Shown here piece after piece: positions 1 through 6,522 of a DNA stretch of 10,541 nucleotides. The notes under the pieces were generated by a model that worked only from the letters and a program-made list of their open reading frames with translations, was not told the origin of the DNA and searched no databases. This stretch comes from Candidatus Bandiella numerosa (GTDB lineage Bacteria; Pseudomonadota; Alphaproteobacteria; Rickettsiales; Midichloriaceae), in contig NZ_JAJBJD010000014.1 in NCBI RefSeq assembly GCF_021811875.1, forward strand, positions 1 to 10,541, given 5' to 3'. Made by a program: the position numbers and the translations under genes. The number at the start of each line of letters is the position of its first letter. The stretch's first letter is position 1.

Positions 1-63
1 AATTAGCCTCTCTGATACTACCTCGCCTTTTTCTTTTTTTCTTACTATTATTTCAAAATCCAT
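1..63 (-). CDS. Start of an unidentified gene, cut by the left edge
   Basis: An open frame on the minus strand begins with ATG at 63 and runs without a stop to the window edge, giving 21 residues that start MDFEIIVRKK and are rich in Lys and Glu. AGGT lies 5 nt before the ATG and could serve as a weak ribosome binding site. An in-frame GTG at 97-99 would add 12 residues (VLTFDLKQYRYQ) but its AGGA lies only 3 nt upstream; an in-frame TAA just beyond it bars any earlier start. The frame starts 72 nt after the thiD stop (36 nt if GTG is used) on the same strand, so it may be the last gene of the thiamine operon. I do not recognise the product, and too little is visible to assign a function. Confidence 0.45.
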   Translation of the reverse strand, partial: MDFEIIVRKKEKGEVVSERLI

Positions 64-135
64 TTGATACCTGTATTGTTTTAGGTCAAAGGTTAGCACT
101 TTTCCTATTTATACGCTATCTAATATTTATGCTTC

Positions 136-960
136 CTATCTGCACTTAGTTTCCTCCATAAAATAAAAATGATCTACAGGACCAGAACCCTTCCCTAATT
201 TATATTTAGAACCACTCACAATCGCTTTGTTAATATATAAATTTGCATTCTTTACTGACTCATAAACAGAAAATTTATTACCTATATAAGATGCAATTGC
301 GGCAGAGAATGTGCACCCAGTTCCATGTAAATTTTTTGTTTGGATTCTTTTATTTGAAAACCAATGAGATTTTTGATTCTTACAATCATATAATAAATCC
401 CAACAATCTGCTTCTTTCTCTAGGTGACCACCTTTGATTACAATAAAACCTAAGCAGTATATAGAAATTTTTTTCGCAGCTATAATCATGTCATTTTTAG
501 AAATAATTTTAAGCCCTGACAGATATTGCGCTTCATAAATATTGGGAGTAATAATTGTAGAAATGGGCAATATTTTGCTCTTTAGAGATTCTAGAGCTAC
601 CTCTTGCAATAATAAATCTCCACTTTTTGCAAACATTACAGGGTCGGTTATTATTGGTATAGTAGAACATTCAATCAATTTAGTATGCACAATTTCAATT
701 ATTTCAGGTCTGTGTAACATACCAATCTTTATTACATCAACACCAATATCTTCTATAATGGCGCTTATTTGCTCAGCTATTGATGCATTAGGTAAGTCAT
801 AAATCTTTAATACTCCAGTTGTGTTTTGAATTGGCAATGATGTGAGTACTGTCATTCCGTAACAATTTAAAGCAGAAAAAGTTTTTAAATCAGCTTGTAT
901 TCCTGCTCCACCGCTACTGTCAAAGCCTGCAATACTCAATGCTCGTATATATTTTTTCAT
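136..960 (-). CDS. thiD: Hydroxymethylpyrimidine / HMP-phosphate kinase ThiD
   Basis: ThiD is a cytosolic ribokinase-fold enzyme that phosphorylates HMP to HMP-P and then to HMP-PP, the pyrimidine donor used by ThiE. The 274 residues match the usual single-domain length, so it is not a ThiD-ThiE fusion. Visible motifs are AGFDSSGGAGIQADLKTFSA (11-30, substrate and phosphate region), DPVM (106-109), TPNIYEAQYLSG (138-149), KGGH (176-179) and the anion-hole/catalytic HGTGCTFSAAIAS (212-224). The ATG is 2 nt after the thiL stop with no Shine-Dalgarno, so translation is probably coupled to thiL. It is the last complete gene of the thiM-thiE-thiL-thiD operon. No key residue looks lost. A dedicated pyridoxal kinase is less likely given the motifs and context. 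Confidence 0.97.
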   Translation of the reverse strand: MKKYIRALSIAGFDSSGGAGIQADLKTFSALNCYGMTVLTSLPIQNTTGVLKIYDLPNASIAEQISAIIEDIGVDVIKIGMLHRPEIIEIVHTKLIECSTIPIITDPVMFAKSGDLLLQEVALESLKSKILPISTIITPNIYEAQYLSGLKIISKNDMIIAAKKISIYCLGFIVIKGGHLEKEADCWDLLYDCKNQKSHWFSNKRIQTKNLHGTGCTFSAAIASYIGNKFSVYESVKNANLYINKAIVSGSKYKLGKGSGPVDHFYFMEETKCR

Positions 961-962
961 AA

Positions 963-1949
963 TTAAAAGTGCTTGAAATCTTGATATGGGTTTGTATATT
1001 TAACTCCGTGTTTAAAGTATAAAATCTCCTCATCACTTTTGGCTGCAACACTTCCAATGCAGTGAAATTTTTTATTAAATTTTTTGAAATATTGCCCATG
1101 TATATCTGCAAAATCTCTAGAATCTATAGTAAAAATTAAATAATAATCCTCTCCACCAGTTAGTAAAAATTTATATAAATCCCAATTTTTATTTGCGCAC
1201 ACTCTTTGTAATTTATCATCGATAGGTATCTTATCAACGTTAATATTTGCTGAGCAATTTGATTGCTTACAGATTCTGCTTATATCTTTATTTAGACCAT
1301 CAGAACAATCTATCATGGCATGGATACTACTAAAGTTTGCTAAATATTGAGATTCTTGAAGATAAATATGTGGAGCAATATGTTTGTTTATTAGGTATTT
1401 GTCGTCTTCACATATAAGTGATTGTATATTTTTTGTTAAATCTAATCCTGCTGCAGATGCTCCAGGCATGCCAGTTATACATATGTAATCTCCTATTTTT
1501 GCAGTAGATCTATATTTAATTTTATTATTATTTGCTTCACCAATGATTGTTACAGAAATAAAAAATTTTGATTTGGATGCTGTTGTGTCTCCACCTAATA
1601 AATGGATATTATGTTTTGTTGTTTGTTCTTTAATTCCCGATATAAATCCTTTTATAAAGATGTTATCTAAGTGGTTTGGTATTGCACAAGATATAAATAC
1701 AAATTTTGGCACACCACCCATTGCCGCAATATCGCTTATATTTACACTAATTGATTTTGAACCTAGATCTTTTGAAGAAATAGTGCTTATAGAAAAGTGC
1801 ACATCTTCTACTAATGCATCAGTTGATATTAGCCATGAGTTATTGGCATCATTTGGTATTACTGCGCAATCGTCACCGATACCAAGCACTCCAGTTGGTA
1901 AATTATATCCTTTTAACATTTCTATGATACGTTCTTCAGAAAAATTCAT
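963..1949 (-). CDS. thiL: Thiamine-monophosphate kinase ThiL
   Basis: ThiL performs the last step of TPP synthesis, ATP-dependent phosphorylation of TMP to TPP. The 328 residues are typical of the family, which shares the PurM/SelD fold. In order, one sees GIGDDCAVI (23-31), STDALVEDVHF (42-52), NISDIAAMGG (70-79), GGDTTAS (119-125), DCSDGL (214-219) and TGGEDYYL (264-271). The acidic residues in these motifs are the Mg-ATP ligands of the family and are all present. The ATG immediately follows the thiE stop with no spacer and no convincing Shine-Dalgarno, which suggests coupled translation. Its place between thiE and thiD gives the operon a complete route from salvaged precursors to the active cofactor. 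Confidence 0.97.
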   Translation of the reverse strand: MNFSEERIIEMLKGYNLPTGVLGIGDDCAVIPNDANNSWLISTDALVEDVHFSISTISSKDLGSKSISVNISDIAAMGGVPKFVFISCAIPNHLDNIFIKGFISGIKEQTTKHNIHLLGGDTTASKSKFFISVTIIGEANNNKIKYRSTAKIGDYICITGMPGASAAGLDLTKNIQSLICEDDKYLINKHIAPHIYLQESQYLANFSSIHAMIDCSDGLNKDISRICKQSNCSANINVDKIPIDDKLQRVCANKNWDLYKFLLTGGEDYYLIFTIDSRDFADIHGQYFKKFNKKFHCIGSVAAKSDEEILYFKHGVKYTNPYQDFKHF

Positions 1950-2582
1950 TTATATTTCATTAATTGTCAGTCTAAATTTATTAGCTATGAATCTTGGATT
2001 TTTGTGATTGAAAATAGCTGAGCTTATTGCAAATCCATCCGACCCTGAACTCATCAATGTGTGAATATTATCAAGTGTTATCCCACCAATTACTATCATC
2101 GGTTTGCTCTTATTACTGGTCAATAACGAAAGCGCTTCTATGCCAATAGGTTTTTCTGCATCAGCTTTTGTGTTTGTTGGGAAAATAGGACCTATGGAAA
2201 GATAATCAGCATACTCATTTTGCTTATCATGTAATTGAGTTAGGTTATTAATCGAAATTCCAATAATAAAATTGCTTCCTAAATACTCTCTAGCATTTTG
2301 TAATGAAGCGTCGCTCTGACCAACGTGCACGCCATAAGCTGATATTTTTTTTGCAATAACTAAGTTATCATTGATGAATAGAGGTATGTTATATTTTTCA
2401 GTAATTTCTTTGCACTGATTAGCTAATTTTAAAAATTTTTCAAACTCTAAATTTTTTTCCCTCAATTGTATTGAGGTGACACCACCTAAAATTACTTGCT
2501 CTATTAAATCTAAAAATTCTATATCAGATATTTTTTTATTGCGATTTGTGATCAAATATAGCTTTAAAATACCTCTTAACAT
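1950..2582 (-). CDS. thiE: Thiamine-phosphate synthase ThiE
   Basis: ThiE condenses HMP-PP with thiazole phosphate to give thiamine phosphate and pyrophosphate. It is a single-domain TIM barrel of 210 residues, the normal size. Motifs include IQLREK (38-43), FINDN (69-73), GVHVGQSD (84-91), GISINN (108-113), the pyrophosphate loop GPIFPTNTK (131-139) and VIGGI (164-168). The start overlaps the end of thiM by 7 nt, so thiE is probably translated by ribosomes terminating on thiM; no Shine-Dalgarno is visible before its ATG. ThiE receives thiazole phosphate from ThiM and HMP-PP from ThiD, both in the same operon. The TenI subfamily shares this fold, but the intact GPIFPTNTK loop favours true ThiE. 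Confidence 0.97.
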   Translation of the reverse strand: MLRGILKLYLITNRNKKISDIEFLDLIEQVILGGVTSIQLREKNLEFEKFLKLANQCKEITEKYNIPLFINDNLVIAKKISAYGVHVGQSDASLQNAREYLGSNFIIGISINNLTQLHDKQNEYADYLSIGPIFPTNTKADAEKPIGIEALSLLTSNKSKPMIVIGGITLDNIHTLMSSGSDGFAISSAIFNHKNPRFIANKFRLTINEI

Positions 2583-3394
2583 CTGGAAATTTTTAGATTT
2601 TTTAAAAATTCTTCTTCTCTCAAGTTATACAAAGTATCAATGAAATTTTGTTGAAAGGAACCAGGCCCTGATGATATCTTTGCTGCAATTTGACCAACCA
2701 CTCCATAAATTGCAACCGCTGCAACTGTTGCATTATAATAATTTTTTTCAACTGCGACAAAACTTGCAATAAATGAACCTAATGCGCATCCCATTCCAGT
2801 AACTTTTTGCATTAATATACTTCCGTTACATAATTTATATACCTGTTTACCATCAGTAATGTAATCATCCTTGCCTGTTAATGCTACAACAGTATGATAC
2901 ATTTGAGCTATTGCCTTTGCGGACTCCACTACTTTATTTGATTCGATACAGCTATCCACTCCTTTAGATATAGTAGCATCTCCTATGTTTGCAATTGGAG
3001 CCAAAGATAAAATTTCAGAAGGGTTGCCTCTGATAACGTTGATACCAAATTCATTAATAATTTTCTTTGAAAAATTAGTTCGATATTTTGTTGCTCCAGC
3101 TCCAACTGGATCAAAGACTACCTGCAATTCATAGGTTTTAGATATAATTAATGAATCTATAATATTTTTTTCCCATAATGGGTCTAGCATTCCAATATTA
3201 ATTGATATGGCTTTAGTGGCTTTATACAGCTCCTTAAACTCATCACATATATTAGACATTATAGGTGACGCTCCAGTTGCAAGAAGTACATTTGCTGTGT
3301 GCTGCATCACAACAAAATTTGTTATACTCTGAATTAGTGGATTATCTTGGTGAACTTTTTGAAATACGCCCCAAATTTCTTTCTCTGTGATCAT
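2576..3394 (-). CDS. thiM: Hydroxyethylthiazole kinase ThiM
   Basis: ThiM phosphorylates 4-methyl-5-(2-hydroxyethyl)thiazole, a salvage reaction that bypasses de novo thiazole synthesis. The 272 residues fit the family. Motifs are ITNFVV (24-29), GASPIM (41-46), DPVGAGAT (95-102), RGNPSEI (122-128), TGKDDYITDG (173-182), the ATP/anion-hole segment VTGMGCALG (198-206, with the catalytic Cys) and GPGSFQ (243-248). It is the first gene of the operon and lies directly behind the TPP riboswitch. The start is fixed by a strong GGAGGA 6 nt before the ATG, which is also part of the aptamer, so translation should fall when TPP is plentiful. Presence of ThiM implies that the cell meets free thiazole alcohol, from a host, from neighbours or from thiamine breakdown. 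Confidence 0.97.
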   Translation of the reverse strand: MITEKEIWGVFQKVHQDNPLIQSITNFVVMQHTANVLLATGASPIMSNICDEFKELYKATKAISINIGMLDPLWEKNIIDSLIISKTYELQVVFDPVGAGATKYRTNFSKKIINEFGINVIRGNPSEILSLAPIANIGDATISKGVDSCIESNKVVESAKAIAQMYHTVVALTGKDDYITDGKQVYKLCNGSILMQKVTGMGCALGSFIASFVAVEKNYYNATVAAVAIYGVVGQIAAKISSGPGSFQQNFIDTLYNLREEEFLKNLKISRC

Positions 3395-3480
3395 AAACTT
3401 TCCTCCGAAGGTATTAGCCTTTTCAGGTTCAAAGGGTATTTCTCAGCACGCGCACTATGTCAGCGTGCACCCCTAGCTTT
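3395..3480 (-). promoter_or_regulatory. TPP (THI-box) riboswitch controlling thiM
   Basis: Read on the minus strand, all conserved aptamer blocks are present in order: GGGGTGC (3467-3473), a 6-bp P3 stem GCACGC/GCGTGC (3463-3468 with 3446-3451), CTGAGA (3441-3446), ACCC...ACCTGA (ending at 3423) and the 3' box ACCTTCGGAGGAAAG. P1 can close between AAGCT (3475-3479) and AGTTT (3395-3399), the latter touching the thiM ATG. The conserved 3' CGGAGGA therefore doubles as the Shine-Dalgarno, so ligand-bound folding should hide it directly. No separate expression platform or terminator is visible. This points to translational control of the thiamine operon. Confidence 0.95.
3401..3406 (-). promoter_or_regulatory. 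thiM ribosome binding site inside the riboswitch
   Basis: GGAGGA lies 6 nt upstream of the thiM ATG. It is the only strong Shine-Dalgarno in the thiamine operon and is made of conserved TPP aptamer bases. It therefore settles both the thiM start and the likely mode of regulation. Confidence 0.85.
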
Positions 3481-3520
3481 AGTTACCAACTGGTAGCATA
3501 TTAGAAATCTTGTGACAAGC

Positions 3521-3526
3521 ATTATA
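3521..3526 (-). promoter_or_regulatory. Candidate -10 box of the thiamine operon
   Basis: A perfect TATAAT on the minus strand lies about 40 nt upstream of the aptamer, giving a predicted leader of roughly 120 nt before thiM. The matching -35 position (about 3544-3549, ACGTAA) is poor. A short inverted repeat TACC-AGTT-GGTA (3484-3495) sits between this box and the aptamer; it may be structural or coincidental. Confidence 0.35.
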
Positions 3527-3579
3527 TAATATGTTATATCAGTTTACGTTTAATAAATGCCTTTGGCAAAGTTATTAGA

Positions 3580-3607
3580 TTGCATTTAATATTATTTTAG
3601 GTATATT
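3580..3607 (+). promoter_or_regulatory. Candidate promoter of the tRNA-Gly/tRNA-Ala unit
   Basis: TTGCAT (3580-3585) and TATATT (3602-3607) are separated by 16 nt and end 21 nt before tRNA-Gly. The -10 matches consensus at 5 of 6 positions and the -35 at 3 of 6. The region is AT-rich, so chance matches are frequent. It is divergent from the thiamine operon promoter. Confidence 0.3.
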
Positions 3608-3628
3608 TTATCTTGTTATATCTAAAGA

Positions 3629-3703
3629 GCGGGCGTAGCTCAGTGGTAGAGCACAACCTTGCCAAGGTTGGGGTCGAGGGTTCGACTCCCTTCGCCCGCT
3701 CCA
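3629..3703 (+). tRNA. tRNA-Gly (anticodon GCC)
   Basis: The sequence folds into a full cloverleaf: acceptor GCGGGCG pairs with CGCCCGC, the D arm is GCTC-AGTGGTA-GAGC, the anticodon stem is CAACC/GGTTG with loop TTGCCAA, and the T loop is TTCGACT. The anticodon GCC is at 3661-3663 and reads GGC and GGT. The 3' CCA (3701-3703) is encoded. It lies 4 nt upstream of tRNA-Ala and is very likely cotranscribed with it. Confidence 0.97.
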
Positions 3704-3707
3704 TATT

Positions 3708-3783
3708 GGGGGCATAGCTCAGTTGGTAGAGCATCTGCTTTGCAAGCAGAGGGTCATCGGTTCGAATCCGTTTGCCTCCACCA
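3708..3783 (+). tRNA. tRNA-Ala (anticodon TGC)
   Basis: A complete 76-nt cloverleaf with encoded CCA: acceptor GGGGGCA pairs with TGCCTCC (one G-U pair), the D arm is GCTC...GAGC, the anticodon stem is TCTGC/GCAGA with loop TTTGCAA, and the T loop is TTCGAAT. The anticodon TGC is at 3741-3743. The G-U in the acceptor stem falls at the third base pair, which is the major identity element of tRNA-Ala. Confidence 0.97.
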
Positions 3784-4002
3784 CTATATATAGATTTATT
3801 TGAAATAGAAATTAAGCAAATAGGAAATATTAATTAAACTGTGTCAGGCTAATTTTTCCACAACAGAAAAGTCGTATTTTTACCTTGATTTAGTTTTAAT
3901 TTATTTTGGAATATAATGTAAAGTTGAGCCTGTATTGTAGAAGTAATACATGAAGTTGAATTCTGGCTCTTCTATATCTCGCGTAATGCTAAATGATTTT
4001 AA
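3784..4002. other. Gene-free stretch between tRNA-Ala and manC
   Basis: These 219 bp separate the plus-strand tRNA pair from the minus-strand manC end. No supported reading frame and no classic hairpin plus T-run terminator was found for either converging unit. The only notable structure is the nested hairpin at 3926-3969 behind a TATAAT at 3912-3917, listed separately. Confidence 0.6.
3912..3969 (+). other. Nested hairpin behind a TATAAT box; possible small RNA
   Basis: An outer 5-bp stem GAGCC/GGCTC (3926-3930 with 3965-3969) encloses a contiguous inner 6-bp stem TGTATT/AATACA (3931-3936 with 3945-3950) with an 8-nt loop. An unpaired 14-nt stretch lies on the 3' side. TATAAT at 3912-3917 would place a transcript start close to the first stem base. 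The best -35 match, TTGATT (3885-3890), is 21 nt away, which is too far for an ordinary promoter, and no terminator is seen. It could equally be a processed 3' end for either neighbouring transcript or a chance fold. Confidence 0.25.
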
Positions 4003-5412
4003 TTAGACTCTTCCGTATATATCATCATACCTATGTATATCGTCCTCTGTTAATTTCTCTCCAAGTTGGATTTCTAATATTTCCAATATTTCATTATATT
4101 GATTCTCTAATCTATGTTTAGCTTTTATAGGAATGTACGTAGATTGATTTTTGGTTAAATTAAAAACTTTTTCATTTACTGTTACTGTAGCTATACCTTT
4201 AATGACTGTCCATTGCTCAGCTCTAAATTCATGACTTTGCAAAGATAATATTCCTTTAGGATTGACAACTATTTTTTTTATTTTATAGCCATCAGATACA
4301 ATTAAATTTTCATAATATCCCCAAGGTCTGTATTCTTTGTTTCCATCTATTAATTCTTGCAAATTATTTTTTTGCAAAAATCTAATAATATCTTCAATTC
4401 TTTCAACTTTATCCTTATGAATTACCAGTATTGCATCCTTAGTTGAAATAATATTGATGTCTTTCAGCCCCATTGCTACAGTCAATGCATTTTCTGAGTT
4501 AATATAACAATTTTCACTATCTAAAAATACTCCATTTCCAATTAATCCATTATTTTGCATATCCTTTGGTGCAAGAGCTGTGTACGAAGCAAATGAGCCA
4601 ATATCTAACCAATCAAATTCGCATGGGTATACTGCCATCATTTTTGTCTTTTCTAATAAGGCTTTATCTATTGATATATTTGGACAAAATTTATAACATT
4701 CCCCTCCTAGTTCAACTATATTTTGCTTCACTGTTGCTTTTTTTAAAGCACTTTCAGCATATTTTAATAAATCCATTGCATATTTTCCCATCTCACTTAT
4801 TACTATTTTTGGAAAAGCTAGTAAAATTCCCATATTTAATAAATAGTCTTTTGGATTTAAGGATTGCATTGATAAAATATCTGGTTTTTCAATAAAATTT
4901 ATTGCCTTAACAAAGGGGGAATTTTTTATTTGATCTCCCTTCTGAACATAACCAAATCCCTGATTGGCTTCACTAAATTTAGCACCTAATATGATGATTA
5001 ATTTATCAATTTTTTTACTCAAAAAACTTATATCTTTTATAAAATCATCTTGATTTTTTATGTGATGATCTATGGGTAAAACAAGCATTAATTGCTCTTT
5101 ATTTTTCAGCAATAGCGAAGCTACTGTAACGGCTATAGCAGTATTTTTAGAATCAGGTTCCAAAATAATTGTATATCTGGTTATTTTAAATTTTTTCAAT
5201 GAATCTTCTATTAGCCATTGATGATTTTTTCCGCAAATAATTAAAGGAGGATTAAATAGACTATGGTCATTAATTCTAGCAAATGTATTTTGAAATAGGG
5301 TAATCCCATCTTTTATATCAATAAATTGTTTAGGGTAATTTTTTCTAGAAAGTGGCCATAATCTCTTTCCTTCACCTCCAGCTAGTAATATTGGAGTAAT
5401 TTTTATATTCAT
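4003..5412 (-). CDS. manC: Mannose-1-phosphate guanylyltransferase / mannose-6-phosphate isomerase
   Basis: This bifunctional cytosolic enzyme supplies GDP-mannose for glycan or LPS synthesis by isomerising fructose-6-P to mannose-6-P and joining mannose-1-P to GMP. Numbered from ATG at 5412 (469 aa, the usual size), the N-terminal nucleotidyltransferase shows LAGGEGKRLWPLSR (10-23), PKQF (27-30), EPDSKNTA (85-92), DHHI (115-118), GFGYVQ (152-157), EKP (175-177) and DWLDIGSF (267-274). The C-terminal cupin isomerase shows YRPWG (361-365), LSLQSH (389-394), HRLEN (433-437) and EDDI...DDIYGR near the end. Usual family signatures are altered at NMG (193-195, normally NSG) and HEFRAEQW (394-401, normally HxHRAEHW). 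A TTG at 5428-5430, overlapping the nagZ stop as TTGA, would add six residues. I prefer the ATG because it gives the classic short N-terminus; neither start has a Shine-Dalgarno. Confidence 0.95.
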   Translation of the reverse strand: MNIKITPILLAGGEGKRLWPLSRKNYPKQFIDIKDGITLFQNTFARINDHSLFNPPLIICGKNHQWLIEDSLKKFKITRYTIILEPDSKNTAIAVTVASLLLKNKEQLMLVLPIDHHIKNQDDFIKDISFLSKKIDKLIIILGAKFSEANQGFGYVQKGDQIKNSPFVKAINFIEKPDILSMQSLNPKDYLLNMGILLAFPKIVISEMGKYAMDLLKYAESALKKATVKQNIVELGGECYKFCPNISIDKALLEKTKMMAVYPCEFDWLDIGSFASYTALAPKDMQNNGLIGNGVFLDSENCYINSENALTVAMGLKDINIISTKDAILVIHKDKVERIEDIIRFLQKNNLQELIDGNKEYRPWGYYENLIVSDGYKIKKIVVNPKGILSLQSHEFRAEQWTVIKGIATVTVNEKVFNLTKNQSTYIPIKAKHRLENQYNEILEILEIQLGEKLTEDDIHRYDDIYGRV

Positions 5413-5426
5413 ATGATGTATTAAAT

Positions 5427-6509
5427 TCAATTTATTTTAGCATTATTAAATTCCAGTAGCTTTTTAAGCTGCATAATGCGTGAGTACGATTCCTCTATTC
5501 TACCTTGTGAAATTGTTCCATTCAACACCCCACACTCTATAATATTTACAATTTTTTGAGGTGTAGTCTCCCAAGAATCATTATCTTCGGAATTAATGAA
5601 ACTGGCAGAATTTCTTGTAAAAACTAAAATATCGTTACCAGCATTTATTGAGAGATAAACAACATCTTCTAAAGAGTAATAATTCCTTATTGCCCCCATC
5701 TCTAAGGCATCAGTGATAACTACTCCTTGAAAATTAAGAGTTTCTCTTAATATACCTGTTATAATTTTTTTAGATAACGTTGCTGGATAACCTTTTTCAT
5801 CTAAATTGCGATTAATAATATGCGCTGTCATAACTACCGTATTCGTGGAGTATGAGAGTAAATCATTATATGGCTTTAGTTCTAAATCTATATTCGCTAA
5901 GTCCGTTGTATCAGTCAAACCTTTGTGTGTATCATTTTGGGCAAAACCATGCCCTGGAAAATGTTTTAGTGTAGAAATTATATTATGTTTTTTATGGGCA
6001 TTTATGAATTGCTTTGAGTATTCAATTACTTGATTAGGAACATGCCCAAAACTCCTTTCTAAGCCTCCAATAACGCTGCATTGAGGATTGCAGTCGATGT
6101 CAACACATGGTGCAAAATTAAAATTTATACCATTGTCTTTAAGCATTATAGCCATGTTTTCGTACAGCTTATAAGCTTCTTTGTAGGTATAATTTTCTGC
6201 TATATTTTTAGCTGAATTAGTATCAGCAAACCCTTTTTTTGCATTTAATCTTTGTACTACTCCCCCTTCTTGATCTACTGCTATGAATAACTTGGCACTA
6301 ATTTTTTTAAATAATATAGTCAAATCCTTCAATTGTTTTGGAGAAATGATGTTATACCCAAACAATATCACACCAGCTAGGTTATAAGTTTGTATATCTC
6401 GTATTATTTCTTGAACTCCATTGTCAGAATGTCTAGACCCACTGAAGCCAAACATCAGCATAGAGCCTATTTTTTCTCTTAAGGATATTTGCTTCATTGA
6501 TAACTTCAT
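5427..6509 (-). CDS. nagZ: GH3 beta-N-acetylhexosaminidase, NagZ-like
   Basis: The protein is a family 3 glycoside hydrolase of 360 residues with one TIM-barrel domain, like NagZ, which removes N-acetylglucosamine from 1,6-anhydromuropeptides in peptidoglycan recycling. Visible motifs are DQEGG (79-83), ERSFG (151-155), KHFPGHG (182-188), the catalytic Asp-His pair in NDTH (D193, H195) and the nucleophile in TDALEM (D267). No signal peptide is visible, so a cytosolic site is expected. The usual EGGR is EGGV, and NDTH replaces the common DSH, so substrate range may differ from classical NagZ. The ATG is 13 nt after the mscS-family stop, and manC follows closely, so it is probably the middle gene of a three-gene operon. 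A second in-frame ATG four codons downstream is possible. The GH3 assignment is firm; NagZ itself is the best reading. Confidence 0.87.
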   Translation of the reverse strand: MKLSMKQISLREKIGSMLMFGFSGSRHSDNGVQEIIRDIQTYNLAGVILFGYNIISPKQLKDLTILFKKISAKLFIAVDQEGGVVQRLNAKKGFADTNSAKNIAENYTYKEAYKLYENMAIMLKDNGINFNFAPCVDIDCNPQCSVIGGLERSFGHVPNQVIEYSKQFINAHKKHNIISTLKHFPGHGFAQNDTHKGLTDTTDLANIDLELKPYNDLLSYSTNTVVMTAHIINRNLDEKGYPATLSKKIITGILRETLNFQGVVITDALEMGAIRNYYSLEDVVYLSINAGNDILVFTRNSASFINSEDNDSWETTPQKIVNIIECGVLNGTISQGRIEESYSRIMQLKKLLEFNNAKIN

Positions 6510-6522
6510 CTTCTATCTCTGT

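Noticed and set aside
1543..2007. Plus-strand open frame of 154 codons
   Set aside because: It lies antisense to thiL and the end of thiE, both firmly identified by motifs, and its translation shows no recognisable family. It is a shadow of those genes.
4566..4895. Plus-strand open frame of 109 codons, Leu-rich
   Set aside because: It is antisense to the nucleotidyltransferase domain of manC. Its hydrophobic look follows from the AT-rich complement of Lys- and Asn-rich codons.
5428..5430. TTG start for manC overlapping the nagZ stop
   Set aside because: Possible, because TTGA resembles a coupling overlap. It adds only six unconserved residues, and the ATG at 5410-5412 gives the typical short ManC N-terminus; neither has a Shine-Dalgarno.
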